From the NCBI RefSeq assembly GCF_015352455.1, contig NZ_JADKPN010000013.1, forward strand, positions 62,001 to 126,000: a stretch of DNA of 64,000 bases. Reading direction: 5' to 3'. Position numbers and translations under genes: made by a program. Below are positions 56,486 to 63,855 of the stretch, piece by piece (position 1 is the first letter of the stretch; each line of letters begins with the position of its first letter). The notes below the pieces were generated by a model. The model did no database searches. It saw only the letters and a list, made by a program, of their open reading frames with translations, and was not told where the DNA came from. This DNA comes from Nocardioides islandensis. GTDB taxonomy: Bacteria; Actinomycetota; Actinomycetes; Propionibacteriales; Nocardioidaceae.

Positions 56486-57150
56486 TACGTCGGGTTGGGC
56501 ATCGAGGCCGTGACGGTCAGGACACCCGGCGTGTAGTCGAAGACGTAGTTCTCGGCGACCGCGCCGTAGGGGACGATCGGGTACGCGCCGGGCTGAGCGC
56601 TCGGCGGAGGCGCCATGAACGTCGGCGCGGTGGTGACGACGGCTGCGGTGTCGCCGTGCACGAATCCGTCGTAGACGGCCTCGAACGTCGGGTTGGGACT
56701 GTTGGTCGGGCGGCTCGCGTCGCCCACCGAGACGAAGAGCGTCCGGGGGTCGACCATCCGGCTGAGCTGCACCGTCGCGGTCGCGTACGAGCTGTCGCCG
56801 GCCTGCGTGAGGGTGACCGCGCAGCCGCCGGTGCCCACGAACCGGAGCCCGCTGGACGTCGAGCCGTAGGGCACGCAGACGTCGGGCGTGCTGGTGGTGA
56901 CCGTCACGGGGTTGCCGGAGGACCCGCTCCCGGCCTCGAAGAACAGCTGCGCGCCGTACTTCCAGCTCCCGTCGGGGATCGCGATCTGCTGGTACTGCTG
57001 CCCGCCGGCGTCCCCGACGGCTGCCACGTCGTCCGACTGGCCGACGATCCGGTCGAGGGTGCCGCCCGGCACCACGGCGGCAGCGGTGCCGGCGAGGGCG
57101 GCGACGGCCACGGCGACGGCCGCGGCGGCGTACAGCTTGGTCCTGGTCAT
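56482..57150 (-). CDS. Secreted MBG-domain protein
   Basis: 222 aa. The N-terminus is a signal peptide (LYAAAAVAVAVAALAGTAAA). The C-terminal half fits the MBG (mostly-beta-glycine) domain: TFEAVYDGFVHGDTAAVVTT, SAQPGAYPIVPYGAVAENYV, FDYTPGVLTVTAS. The middle is beta-rich with two cysteines (DVCVPYG, GGCAVTLT). The role is unknown; MBG domains occur in surface and adhesin-like proteins. It converges on GDPD and overlaps it by 4 bp. Confidence 0.72.
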   Translation of the reverse strand: MTRTKLYAAAAVAVAVAALAGTAAAVVPGGTLDRIVGQSDDVAAVGDAGGQQYQQIAIPDGSWKYGAQLFFEAGSGSSGNPVTVTTSTPDVCVPYGSTSSGLRFVGTGGCAVTLTQAGDSSYATATVQLSRMVDPRTLFVSVGDASRPTNSPNPTFEAVYDGFVHGDTAAVVTTAPTFMAPPPSAQPGAYPIVPYGAVAENYVFDYTPGVLTVTASMPNPTY

Positions 57151-57301
57151 GCCGTGAGGGTGCCGGTGGGTCGGGGCGCCGGTCTGTCACGCCGGCGACA
57201 CAGGCCCGGATTGATGACGGCATTGATGACCTGGGCGCGTCGGCACCGACATACTCGGGCCAGCGCTGGGGGCCAGCCACCGATCGGCCGATGGAGGACT
57301 G

Positions 57302-58678
57302 ATGACGACAGGTGAGGGCATCGCCGACCTGCGGCCGCTCTGGCGCTCGAAGGACCAGAAAGCCTGGTACTGGTACGACTGGGCCAACTCCGCCTTCTAC
57401 ACGACCGTCCTGTCGGTGCTGTTCGCGCCGTACATGGCCACCGTCGCCGGCAAGGCGGCCGGGTGCGTCGACGCCGACGAGACGTGCAGCAGGACCGTCA
57501 CGCTGCTCGGGCTACACCTGGCCGCCGGGTCGCTGCCGTTCTACCTGACGAGCTTCGCCACCATCGCCAGCGCCTTCGTGCTGCCCATCGTCGGGGCGTT
57601 CGTCGACCGCTCGTCCCGCAAGAAGTGGCACATGGGCGGCTACGCCTGGGCCGGCTCGTTCTTCTGCGCGCTGCTCTTCTTCATGGAGGGCGACCACTGG
57701 CAGATCGGTGCGGTGGCCGTCGTGCTGGCCAGCATCCTGGGCGGCTGCTCGCTGGTGTCCTACTACGCGATCCTGGTCGACATCTCCACCGAGGAGGAGC
57801 GCGACCACGTCTCCTCGCGCGGCTGGGCCTTCGGGTACCTCGGCGGCGGCCTCCTGCTGGCCGTCAACCTCGGCATGTTCCTCGGCCACGACGCGATCGG
57901 CCTGGAGAAGGGCATGTCGGTCCGGCTGTCGCTGCTCTCGGCCGCGATCTGGTGGGCCGGCTTCACGCTCATCCCGATGCTGCGGCTGCGCAACTACGAG
58001 CCGGTCAACGAGGTGGCCGTCGAGGGCACGCTGTTCGAGCGCAGCTTCGGGCAGCTCTTCACGACGTTGAAGGAGATGCGCGCCTTCCCGATGACGATGA
58101 CCTTCCTCATCGGCTACCTCTTCTACAACGACGGCATCCAGACCGTCATCTACGCCGCCTCGACCTACGGCTCCAAGCAGCTCAAGTTCGGCGACAGCGT
58201 GCTCATCGGCACGATCCTCCTGATCCAGTTCGTGGCCTGGGGCGGCGCGCTGTTCTTCGGCCGGCTGGCGGCCAAGCACGGTGCGTACCGGTCGATCCTC
58301 TGGGGCATCTACGCCTGGATGGCCATCGTCGTCATCGCGCTGTTCCTGCCGGAGAAGAACGTGCCGCTGTTCATGGCCGTGGCCATCGCGATCGGCATCG
58401 TGCTCGGCGGCACCCAGGCGCTGTCCCGGTCGTTCTTCAGCCTGCTCATCCCCCGCGGCCGCGAGGGTGAGTACTTCGCCCTCTACAACGCCGCCGAGCG
58501 TGGGACGTCGTGGTTCGGGACGCTCCTGTTCGGTGTGGTCTTCCAGGTGACCGGCTCCTACCGGCCGGCCATCGTGGCCTTGATCGTCTACTTCATCCTC
58601 GGCGCCTTCTTCCTGCTCCGCCTGGACCCGCAGCGCGGCATCCGCGAGGCCGGCAACGCCGTGCCCTCGGCCCTCTGA
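57302..58678 (+). CDS. MFS transporter, Atg22/UMF1 type
   Basis: 458 aa with about 12 membrane spans. The N-terminus KAWYWYDWANSAFYTTVLSV is the Atg22/UMF1 signature. Other segments are LPIVGAFVDRSSRKKWHMGG, VDISTEEERDHVSSRGWAFG, YLGGGLLLAVNLGMFLGH and TQALSRSFFSLLIPRGREGE. Atg22-like bacterial carriers are thought to move amino acids or other small metabolites; the substrate is unknown. GATGGAGGACTG lies before the start. A dispersed repeat and the rbpA promoter follow. Confidence 0.92.
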   Translation: MTTGEGIADLRPLWRSKDQKAWYWYDWANSAFYTTVLSVLFAPYMATVAGKAAGCVDADETCSRTVTLLGLHLAAGSLPFYLTSFATIASAFVLPIVGAFVDRSSRKKWHMGGYAWAGSFFCALLFFMEGDHWQIGAVAVVLASILGGCSLVSYYAILVDISTEEERDHVSSRGWAFGYLGGGLLLAVNLGMFLGHDAIGLEKGMSVRLSLLSAAIWWAGFTLIPMLRLRNYEPVNEVAVEGTLFERSFGQLFTTLKEMRAFPMTMTFLIGYLFYNDGIQTVIYAASTYGSKQLKFGDSVLIGTILLIQFVAWGGALFFGRLAAKHGAYRSILWGIYAWMAIVVIALFLPEKNVPLFMAVAIAIGIVLGGTQALSRSFFSLLIPRGREGEYFALYNAAERGTSWFGTLLFGVVFQVTGSYRPAIVALIVYFILGAFFLLRLDPQRGIREAGNAVPSAL

Positions 58679-58728
58679 CGCGTCGGCTGAGTCTCCTGTC
58701 GGCGGTGGGCCTGGGGTTGCTGTAGGGC

Positions 58729-58793
58729 TGCGATCGCAGCCGAATTGCACATCTCGCGCCCGGAAATCTGCAGTACGGGCGCGATCGCGCGAT
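58729..58793. repeat. 63-65-bp dispersed inverted-repeat element, copy B
   Basis: It aligns without gaps to 4830-4892 (51 of 63 identical by eye). CTGCGATCGCAG at 58729-58740 is itself palindromic, and GCGCGATCGCGCGAT closes the element at 58779-58793. CGGAAATCTG is conserved in the centre. Unlike copy A it lies downstream of one gene and upstream of the next on the same strand. Confidence 0.75.
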
Positions 58794-58882
58794 TCTCGGC
58801 ACCCCAGGCCCCCGCCGCACCCCATGGTCGCTCGGCTGGTGACATACCCGGCGTACGTGTGACCCCTCTCCCGGGGTGGGCC

Positions 58883-58909
58883 GGAACGAATCGCGCCTCG
58901 CTACCGTTG
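58883..58909 (+). promoter_or_regulatory. SigR/SigH-type promoter of rbpA
   Basis: GGAAC (58883-58887) and GTTG (58906-58909) are separated by 18 bp, the consensus of the disulfide-stress sigma factor SigR in Streptomyces. rbpA is a known SigR target there, so rbpA here is likely induced by thiol stress (inference from conserved design). Confidence 0.7.
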
Positions 58910-59004
58910 GTAAAGAAGGACGGGACGTCAGGGTCGAACCGCGACCTGAACCGTTCACGTCGTTCATGCGTCATAACGGGGGAACCGGAAGGGATGGTGG
59001 CCAA

Positions 59005-59418
59005 GTGGCAGAGCGCACACTTCGGGGAGCGCGCCTCGGGGGCCAGAGCTTCGAGGACGAGCGCGGTATCGAGTTCGCGGCGCGGCAGCAGGTCGGTTAT
59101 CTCTGCTCGCGCGGACACTCCTTCGAGATCACGATGTCGGTCGAGGCCGACGTGCCCGCGATCTGGGAGTGCCCGCGATGCGGGGCCGAGGCGCTGAGCA
59201 CGTCCGGGATCGAGCCCGAGGCCAAGGCGGAGAAGCCCGCTCGCACGCACTGGGACATGCTCCTGGAGCGGCGTTCGGAGAAGGAACTCGAGGACATCCT
59301 CAAGGAGCGTCTCGAGCTGCTCCGTGGCGGCGAGATCGGGCCGGCGCACCTGCACCGCGCAGCACCGAAGCGCGGGAGCCGGTCGACGGCCAAGAAGCGC
59401 GCGGCCAAGAGCGCCTGA
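59005..59418 (+). CDS. rbpA: RNA polymerase-binding protein RbpA
   Basis: 137 aa from GTG 59005, matching the family start VAERTLRGARLGGQSFEDER. The zinc-binding core is VGYLCSRGHSFEITM then IWECPRCGAEAL. The sigma-binding and linker part is KPARTHWDMLLERRSEKELE, DILKERLELLRGG. The basic tail (SRSTAKKRAAKSA) is longer than in Streptomyces. RbpA stabilises RNA polymerase with the principal sigma factor in actinobacteria. An out-of-frame ATG at 58994 should not be used. The SigR-type promoter lies upstream. Confidence 0.95.
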   Translation: MAERTLRGARLGGQSFEDERGIEFAARQQVGYLCSRGHSFEITMSVEADVPAIWECPRCGAEALSTSGIEPEAKAEKPARTHWDMLLERRSEKELEDILKERLELLRGGEIGPAHLHRAAPKRGSRSTAKKRAAKSA

Positions 59419-59469
59419 GCGTTCGAGGGCGCCGACAGCGCGCCCACAGATCGCCCGAGAGCGTCTGAC

Positions 59470-59955
59470 CTAGTCGACGACCTCGCCCTGCACGACCGGT
59501 CCGTCCGGTCCGGGGCGGGGTCGTTGCTGCGTCGTGCCCCCGAGCGGAGTGCCCACGACCACGAGCCGCTTGCTGACCACCTGGGTCAGCAGCCGCCGTG
59601 CGACCGGCCGGGTGAAGGGCAGGATCAGCAGGATCCCGAACGCGTCCGTCACGAACCCGGGGCTGAGCATCAGCGTGCCGCCGATGAGGATGAGCGCACC
59701 GTCGGCGAGCTCCTTGGCCGGCATCCGCCCGCTGTTCAGTGCGGTCGTCAGCGCCTGCCAGGCCCGCCGGCCCTCGTGCTTGACCAGCCAGCCGCCGAGG
59801 ATGGAGTCGGCGATGAGCAGCAGGATCGTCCACCACGCGCCGATCACCTGGCCGACCTGGATCAGCACGTAGATCTCGAGGATCGGCATGACCACGAAGG
59901 CGAGCACGAGGGCCCATCCCACCCAGCCCCGGCGTCGTGCTCCTGGTCGGGCCAT
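59470..59955 (-). CDS. fxsA: FxsA-family membrane protein
   Basis: 161 aa. Membrane spans are VGWALVLAFVVMPILEIYVL, IGAWWTILLLIADSILGGWL and LIGGTLMLSPGFVTDAFGIL. The FxsA core 'GGTLMLSPGFVTDxxG' is intact, preceded by RAWQALTTALNSGRMPAKEL. FxsA proteins are small inner-membrane proteins of unclear role (T7 exclusion in E. coli). It lies 10 bp downstream of the mannosyltransferase gene on the same strand, so it may be the last gene of the lnt-ppm operon. Confidence 0.9.
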   Translation of the reverse strand: MARPGARRRGWVGWALVLAFVVMPILEIYVLIQVGQVIGAWWTILLLIADSILGGWLVKHEGRRAWQALTTALNSGRMPAKELADGALILIGGTLMLSPGFVTDAFGILLILPFTRPVARRLLTQVVSKRLVVVGTPLGGTTQQRPRPGPDGPVVQGEVVD

Positions 59956-59965
59956 CGGTGCCTCC

Positions 59966-60742
59966 CTACGTGCGGCGCAACCGCCGCTTCACCTGGCGGG
60001 CCCGCTCCCGCAGACCCCACTTCGTGATCGACTTCAGCGACTCGGTGGCGACGTCCGGGCTCATCTTGGAGTCTCCACGGACCCGCTCGATGAACTCGAT
60101 CGGCACCTCCACGACCCTGAGCCCCGCCTGGAGCGTCCGGTAGGCCATGTCGGTCTGGAAGACGTACCCCGTGCTGCGCACCTGGTCGATGTCGATCTTC
60201 TCCAGCGTGGCACGCCGGAACAAGCGGTACCCCGCCGTGGCGTCTCGCACGGGGATGCCGAGCAGCAGCCGCACGTAGAGGTTGCCGCCGCGCGACAGCG
60301 CCTCGCGCGACTTCGGCCAGTTCACGATCGAGCCGCCCGGGATCCAGCGCGAGCCGATCACCAGGTCGGCGTCCTGGAGCGCGTCGAGCAGCCGGTACAG
60401 CTGCTCGGGCTGGTGCGACCCGTCGGCGTCCATCTCGCCGATCACGTCGTACCCGGCGTCGAGCGCCACGCGGAAACCTGCGCGGTACGCCGCGCCGAGG
60501 CCGGCCTTCTCGGTGCGGTGCACCACCGCCACGTGGGGGTCGGCGGCGGCCAGCCGGTCGGCGATCTGACCCGTGCCGTCGGGCGACCCGTCGTCGACGA
60601 CGAGCACGTCGACCCCGGGCTGCGCCGCACGGAGCCGGCCGACGATCCACTCGAGGTTCTCCGCCTCGTTGTACGTGGGCACGACCATGACCACGCGGCC
60701 CAGACCGTGCTCGAGCCCGTGCTCGTGATCGGGGACGCTCAC
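59966..60742 (-). CDS. ppm1: Polyprenol monophosphomannose synthase
   Basis: 258 aa from GTG 60742. A GT2/DPM1-type enzyme: VVMVVPTYNEAENLEWIVGR, VLVVDDGSPDGTGQIADRLA, GEMDADGSHQPEQLYRLLDA, VIGSRWIPGGSIVNWPKSRE and TAGYRLFRRATLEKIDIDQV, then GYVFQTDMAYRTL. It moves mannose from GDP-mannose to polyprenyl phosphate, feeding extracytoplasmic mannosylation. Its start overlaps the lnt stop (GTGA). In mycobacteria the two activities are fused in one Ppm1 protein; here they are separate but coupled. Confidence 0.93.
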   Translation of the reverse strand: MSVPDHEHGLEHGLGRVVMVVPTYNEAENLEWIVGRLRAAQPGVDVLVVDDGSPDGTGQIADRLAAADPHVAVVHRTEKAGLGAAYRAGFRVALDAGYDVIGEMDADGSHQPEQLYRLLDALQDADLVIGSRWIPGGSIVNWPKSREALSRGGNLYVRLLLGIPVRDATAGYRLFRRATLEKIDIDQVRSTGYVFQTDMAYRTLQAGLRVVEVPIEFIERVRGDSKMSPDVATESLKSITKWGLRERARQVKRRLRRT

Positions 60743-62283
60743 GCGGGACTCCTGGTGGTGACGGGTTCAGGCTCGCGGTCGTCCTCGACGACCGGAGGGG
60801 GACGGCGGATGCCGCGCCGACGATAGCCCAGCGCCGCTACGGCGAGGGCGAGAACGGTGACAAGGCCCGTGCTGCGCGCGACCCAGTGCCCGACGTACGT
60901 GCCGGGCGTGATGCTCGCGTCGAGGTCGACGTCCGCCTCGATCACCGCCGTCGTGCGCGGTGCGGCACTCGCGACCACGCTGCCGTCGGCGGCGATGATC
61001 CCGGACTGCCCGTTGACCGACGCGATCGCCAGCGGCCGGCCGTACTCGATCGCCCGTGCCCGTGAGATCTCGAACTGCTGCTCGATCTGCGAGGTGTGGA
61101 TGAACATCGCGTTGCTGGTCTGCACGACGGCCATCTGGGCACCGTGCGTGACCTGGTCGTAGAGGCCGTCGTCGTAGGCGATGTCGAAGCAGATCGCGTC
61201 GGCGACCGGCACGCCGTTGACGAGCAGCGGGTCCTTGCGCGTTCCGCTGAGCATGTCGCGGGGGATCATGTCGAGCTTGCCGAAGCTGTCCCCGAAGACG
61301 TTGCGCCACGGGATGTACTCGCCGAAGGGCACCGGGTGCCGCTTGGTGTACCGGTCCCCCGCCCCGAGGGCCGGGTCCCAGACGATGCCCTGGTTCATCA
61401 CGTGCTCCGACCCCGCGTCGACCATGGCGCCGACGAGGATGGGTACGCCGATCGCGTGGAGAGCCGCCTCGATCCCGCTGTGGGTCTGGGCGTCGGCGAA
61501 CGGGTCGACGGCCGTGGAGTTCTCCGGCCAGAGGACGAAGTCCGGCCTCGGTCGCGTGCCGTCCTCGACGTCGTGGGCCAAGCCGATGGTCGCCTGCACC
61601 TGGTTGTCGGTGACCTGCCGGAAGACCGCCAGCACGTCGGTGCCGTCACCAGGGACGTCGCCCTGGACGGCCGCCACCCGCAGCGTGCCGTCCGAGCCGG
61701 ACTGCCAGGGTCGGAGGGCGGGCAGGAGCAGCGCCGCGGCCACGGCCGCCAGGCCGGCCAGGGTGGCGGCCCTGCGGCCGTCGCGGGGCAGGTACGCCGC
61801 GACCAGCGCCCCCACGAGGGCCAGCAGCAGGCTGACGCCCGTCGCGCCGACGTACGCGAGCGCCGGCGCGACGGGGGTGTCGACGACCGCGAAGGCCAGC
61901 CGCCCCCACGGCATCCCGCTGAACGGCCAGGTGCTGCGCAGCACCTCCATCGCCGACCAGGCGACGGCCACCCAGACCGGCCACGCGGGCAGCCGGCGCA
62001 GGTACGGCACGGCGACGGCCAGCAGCCCGTAGAAGCCGGCCTCCAGACCGGACAGGGCCAGCCAGGCGTACACGTCGACGGCCCGCATCCACCACATCAG
62101 CGTGTAGCAGTACGCCACCCCGAACGCGAGGCCCGGGAGGAGCGCCTGCCGCGGCCTGATGTCCACGACCAGGGCGACGTACGCCGCCACGGCCAGCGGC
62201 AGCACCCAGAAGAAGCCGACAGGCGGGTAGGCCAGGCTCAGGACGGCGCCGGCCATCGCGGCGAGCAGCGTCCGGACGAGCAC
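60739..62283 (-). CDS. lnt: Apolipoprotein N-acyltransferase
   Basis: 514 aa. Six or so N-terminal membrane spans (LLAAMAGAVLSLAYPPVGFF, VWVAVAWSAMEVLRSTWPFS) lead into a nitrilase-type domain with the catalytic set: Glu in DFVLWPENSTAVDPFADAQT, Lys in RYTKRHPVPFGEYIPWR, Cys in VADAICFDIAYDDGLYDQV. A last span (LVTVLALAVAALGY) follows. Lnt adds the third acyl chain to lipoproteins. TACGCT lies 6 nt before GTG 62283 (leaderless type). It is followed by ppm1. Confidence 0.93.
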   Translation of the reverse strand: MLVRTLLAAMAGAVLSLAYPPVGFFWVLPLAVAAYVALVVDIRPRQALLPGLAFGVAYCYTLMWWMRAVDVYAWLALSGLEAGFYGLLAVAVPYLRRLPAWPVWVAVAWSAMEVLRSTWPFSGMPWGRLAFAVVDTPVAPALAYVGATGVSLLLALVGALVAAYLPRDGRRAATLAGLAAVAAALLLPALRPWQSGSDGTLRVAAVQGDVPGDGTDVLAVFRQVTDNQVQATIGLAHDVEDGTRPRPDFVLWPENSTAVDPFADAQTHSGIEAALHAIGVPILVGAMVDAGSEHVMNQGIVWDPALGAGDRYTKRHPVPFGEYIPWRNVFGDSFGKLDMIPRDMLSGTRKDPLLVNGVPVADAICFDIAYDDGLYDQVTHGAQMAVVQTSNAMFIHTSQIEQQFEISRARAIEYGRPLAIASVNGQSGIIAADGSVVASAAPRTTAVIEADVDLDASITPGTYVGHWVARSTGLVTVLALAVAALGYRRRGIRRPPPVVEDDREPEPVTTRSPA

Positions 62284-62289
62284 CCGACC

Positions 62290-62295
62290 AGCGTA
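62290..62295 (-). promoter_or_regulatory. -10 box of a leaderless lnt transcript
   Basis: Minus-strand TACGCT is followed by 6 nt and GTG 62283. No ribosome site is present. Confidence 0.5.
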
Positions 62296-62658
62296 CGGGC
62301 GGATCGGCCGCGAGACCTTGCAGGCGGCCGGGAGAGGTAGCGGCCCTTCGGACCGACCCGCGCACGACCGGCTGTCGTGGGCAGGAAGTTATCTGGCGAA
62401 CCGCACCTCTCCCGGATTCGCCCATCGCGGGGCGGGACCGACCTCCGCGAACCACGTCGGACTGGTGGGTGGCCCCCCACCTTCCGACTCGGCCACTCGG
62501 ACGTCGGTCCGCCCGACGCGATCTGCAAGGGCGAACCGGAGAACCTTCACTCGCCGTTCGTGCAGTGTCAACCTGCCGATGACCTGCGAGGACGCGGGAA
62601 TCCGCAGGTCAGCCGGGGTCGTCCGGACACCAGAAGTTCACCGGAAATCTCACTGCGC

Positions 62659-62681
62659 GGCGTGTCGCGAACCGACACGCC
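62659..62681 (-). terminator. Stem-loop after the lysine aminomutase operon
   Basis: GGCGTGTCG (62659-62667) and CGACACGCC (62673-62681) form a perfect 9-bp stem with a 5-nt loop, about 33 bp beyond the kal stop. It is likely the operon terminator. Confidence 0.65.
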
Positions 62682-62713
62682 CGGGGTGGTTCAGACCAGT
62701 GGAGCGGAGTCGC

Positions 62714-63109
62714 TCAAGGGACGACGACGACCCCGGTCGCCGTGGTAGCCACGAGCGGCTCGTCGAGCATGTCCGCGGCACCGGGTGCCTGGTCCGTCGC
62801 GGCACCGCGCGCCACCACCTGGACGGTGAAGTCCATGGTCCGCGAGCGGGTGCCGACGCGGGTGATCTCGCAGGTGATCTCCAGAACGTCGCCGGCGCGG
62901 ACGGGCTGCTTGAACTGCACGTCGGAGTACGACGCGAACAGTCCCTCGTCGCCGTCGGTGAGGATGCACATCTCCGTGGCCACGTCGCCGAACAGGCCGA
63001 GGCTGTAGGCGCCGTCGACCAGGTTGCCGGCGTAGTGGGCGTGGGAGTACGGGACGTAGCGACGGTGCACGACGCGCCGGCCGACCTCTGCTCGTGACTG
63101 GGCGGGCAT
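62714..63109 (-). CDS. kal: 3-aminobutyryl-CoA ammonia-lyase-like hotdog protein
   Basis: 131 aa from ATG 63109, which overlaps the kamE stop by 4 nt. The hotdog fold has VHRRYVPYSHAHYAGNLVDG, AYSLGLFGDVATEMCILTDG, DEGLFASYSDVQFKQPVRAG and DVLEITCEITRVGTRSRTMD. In lysine fermentation Kal removes ammonia from 3-aminobutyryl-CoA. Its place right after KamE supports that role over a generic MaoC/thioesterase. The rest of the pathway (kdd, kce) is not visible in the window. Confidence 0.85.
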   Translation of the reverse strand: MPAQSRAEVGRRVVHRRYVPYSHAHYAGNLVDGAYSLGLFGDVATEMCILTDGDEGLFASYSDVQFKQPVRAGDVLEITCEITRVGTRSRTMDFTVQVVARGAATDQAPGAADMLDEPLVATTATGVVVVP

Positions 63110-63855
63110 CAGGCGGCCTTCCTCTTGTCCGTGACGAGGCGGTGGACGATGTACGACGCGACCTCGCCGGGCGTCGTACCGCGGGTGAAGACCCGGTCGA
63201 CGCCGAGCTCGCCGGCCATCGTCTCGTCGAAGCGCGGGCCGCCGACGACGAGCAGCGGGCGCTTGTCCTCGGGGTAGGACTCGCGGAACGCCGCCGACAT
63301 CTCCCGGGTGTTGAGCAGGTGGGCGTCGCGTTGGGTGACGACCTGCGAGACGAGCACGGCGTCGGCCTTCTCCTCGCGGGCCCGCTCGACCAGCTGGGGC
63401 ACCGAGACCTGGGCGCCGAGGTTCACGACCTTGAGCTCGCGGTAGTACTCCAGGCCCTTCTCCCCCGCGAACCCCTTGATGTTGAGGATCGCGTCGATGC
63501 CCACGGTGTGCGCGTCGGTGCCGATGCAGCCGCCGACGACGACCAGGCGGCGCCGCAGCGCGCTCTTGATCGCGCTGTTCGCCTCCTTGGGCGTGAGCAG
63601 CGGGTAGTCGCGCTCGACGACCTCGACGGTGCTGGGGTCGACCAGGTGGTTCACCCGGCCGTAGACGACGAAGAACGTGAAGCCCTCCCCCATCGGCTTG
63701 GCGTGCACGACCAGCGCCGGGTCCATGCCCATCTTGTTGGCCAGCTGGACGGCCGCACCCTCGGCGACCTTGGAGTGCTCGATGGGCAGCGTGAAGGACA
63801 GCTGCACCATGCCGTCGCCGGTGGTGTCGCCGTACGGCCGGATGGGTCCGCTCAC
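63109..63855 (-). CDS. kamE: Lysine 5,6-aminomutase beta subunit
   Basis: 248 aa from GTG 63855. The cobalamin-binding Rossmann motif DxHxxG is in GGCIGTDAHTVGIDAILNIK (residues about 108-127), and the PLP-binding lysine is probably Lys127 in LNIKGFAGEKGLEYY. Other segments are VQLANKMGMDPALVVHAKPM and PLLVVGGPRFDETMAGELGV. With KamD it moves the epsilon-amino group of lysine (D-lysine or beta-lysine) using adenosylcobalamin and PLP. Overlaps of 4 nt join it to kamD and kal. Confidence 0.93.
   Translation of the reverse strand: MSGPIRPYGDTTGDGMVQLSFTLPIEHSKVAEGAAVQLANKMGMDPALVVHAKPMGEGFTFFVVYGRVNHLVDPSTVEVVERDYPLLTPKEANSAIKSALRRRLVVVGGCIGTDAHTVGIDAILNIKGFAGEKGLEYYRELKVVNLGAQVSVPQLVERAREEKADAVLVSQVVTQRDAHLLNTREMSAAFRESYPEDKRPLLVVGGPRFDETMAGELGVDRVFTRGTTPGEVASYIVHRLVTDKRKAA

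Larger units (their letters stand above)
58679..59004. other. 326-bp gene-free region between MFS and rbpA
   Basis: Contains the second copy of the 63-bp inverted repeat (58729-58793) and a SigR/SigH-type promoter (58883-58909). The rest shows no convincing reading frame. About 95 nt of 5' leader separate the predicted rbpA start from its promoter. Confidence 0.7.
62284..62713. other. 430-bp gene-free region between lnt and kal
   Basis: No convincing gene. It holds the lnt -10 box TACGCT (62290-62295, minus strand), a hairpin GACCTGCG/CGCAGGTC (62581-62588 and 62603-62610), a GGTGGG/CCCACC stem near 62464, and the stem-loop at 62659-62681. Reading frames here are short and lack ribosome sites. 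The density of stems leaves room for a small RNA, but I see no known family. Confidence 0.6.

Noticed and set aside
58994..59418. Alternative ATG start for rbpA
   Set aside because: ATG 58994 is out of frame with the RbpA sequence. The GTG at 59005 matches the conserved N-terminus.
62389..62571. Short minus-strand frame in the lnt-kal gap
   Set aside because: Sixty codons without ribosome site, promoter spacing or recognisable composition.
62284..62713. Cobalamin riboswitch for the lysine aminomutase operon
   Set aside because: The operon reads leftwards from beyond the right edge, so this region is downstream of it. No B12-box was seen.
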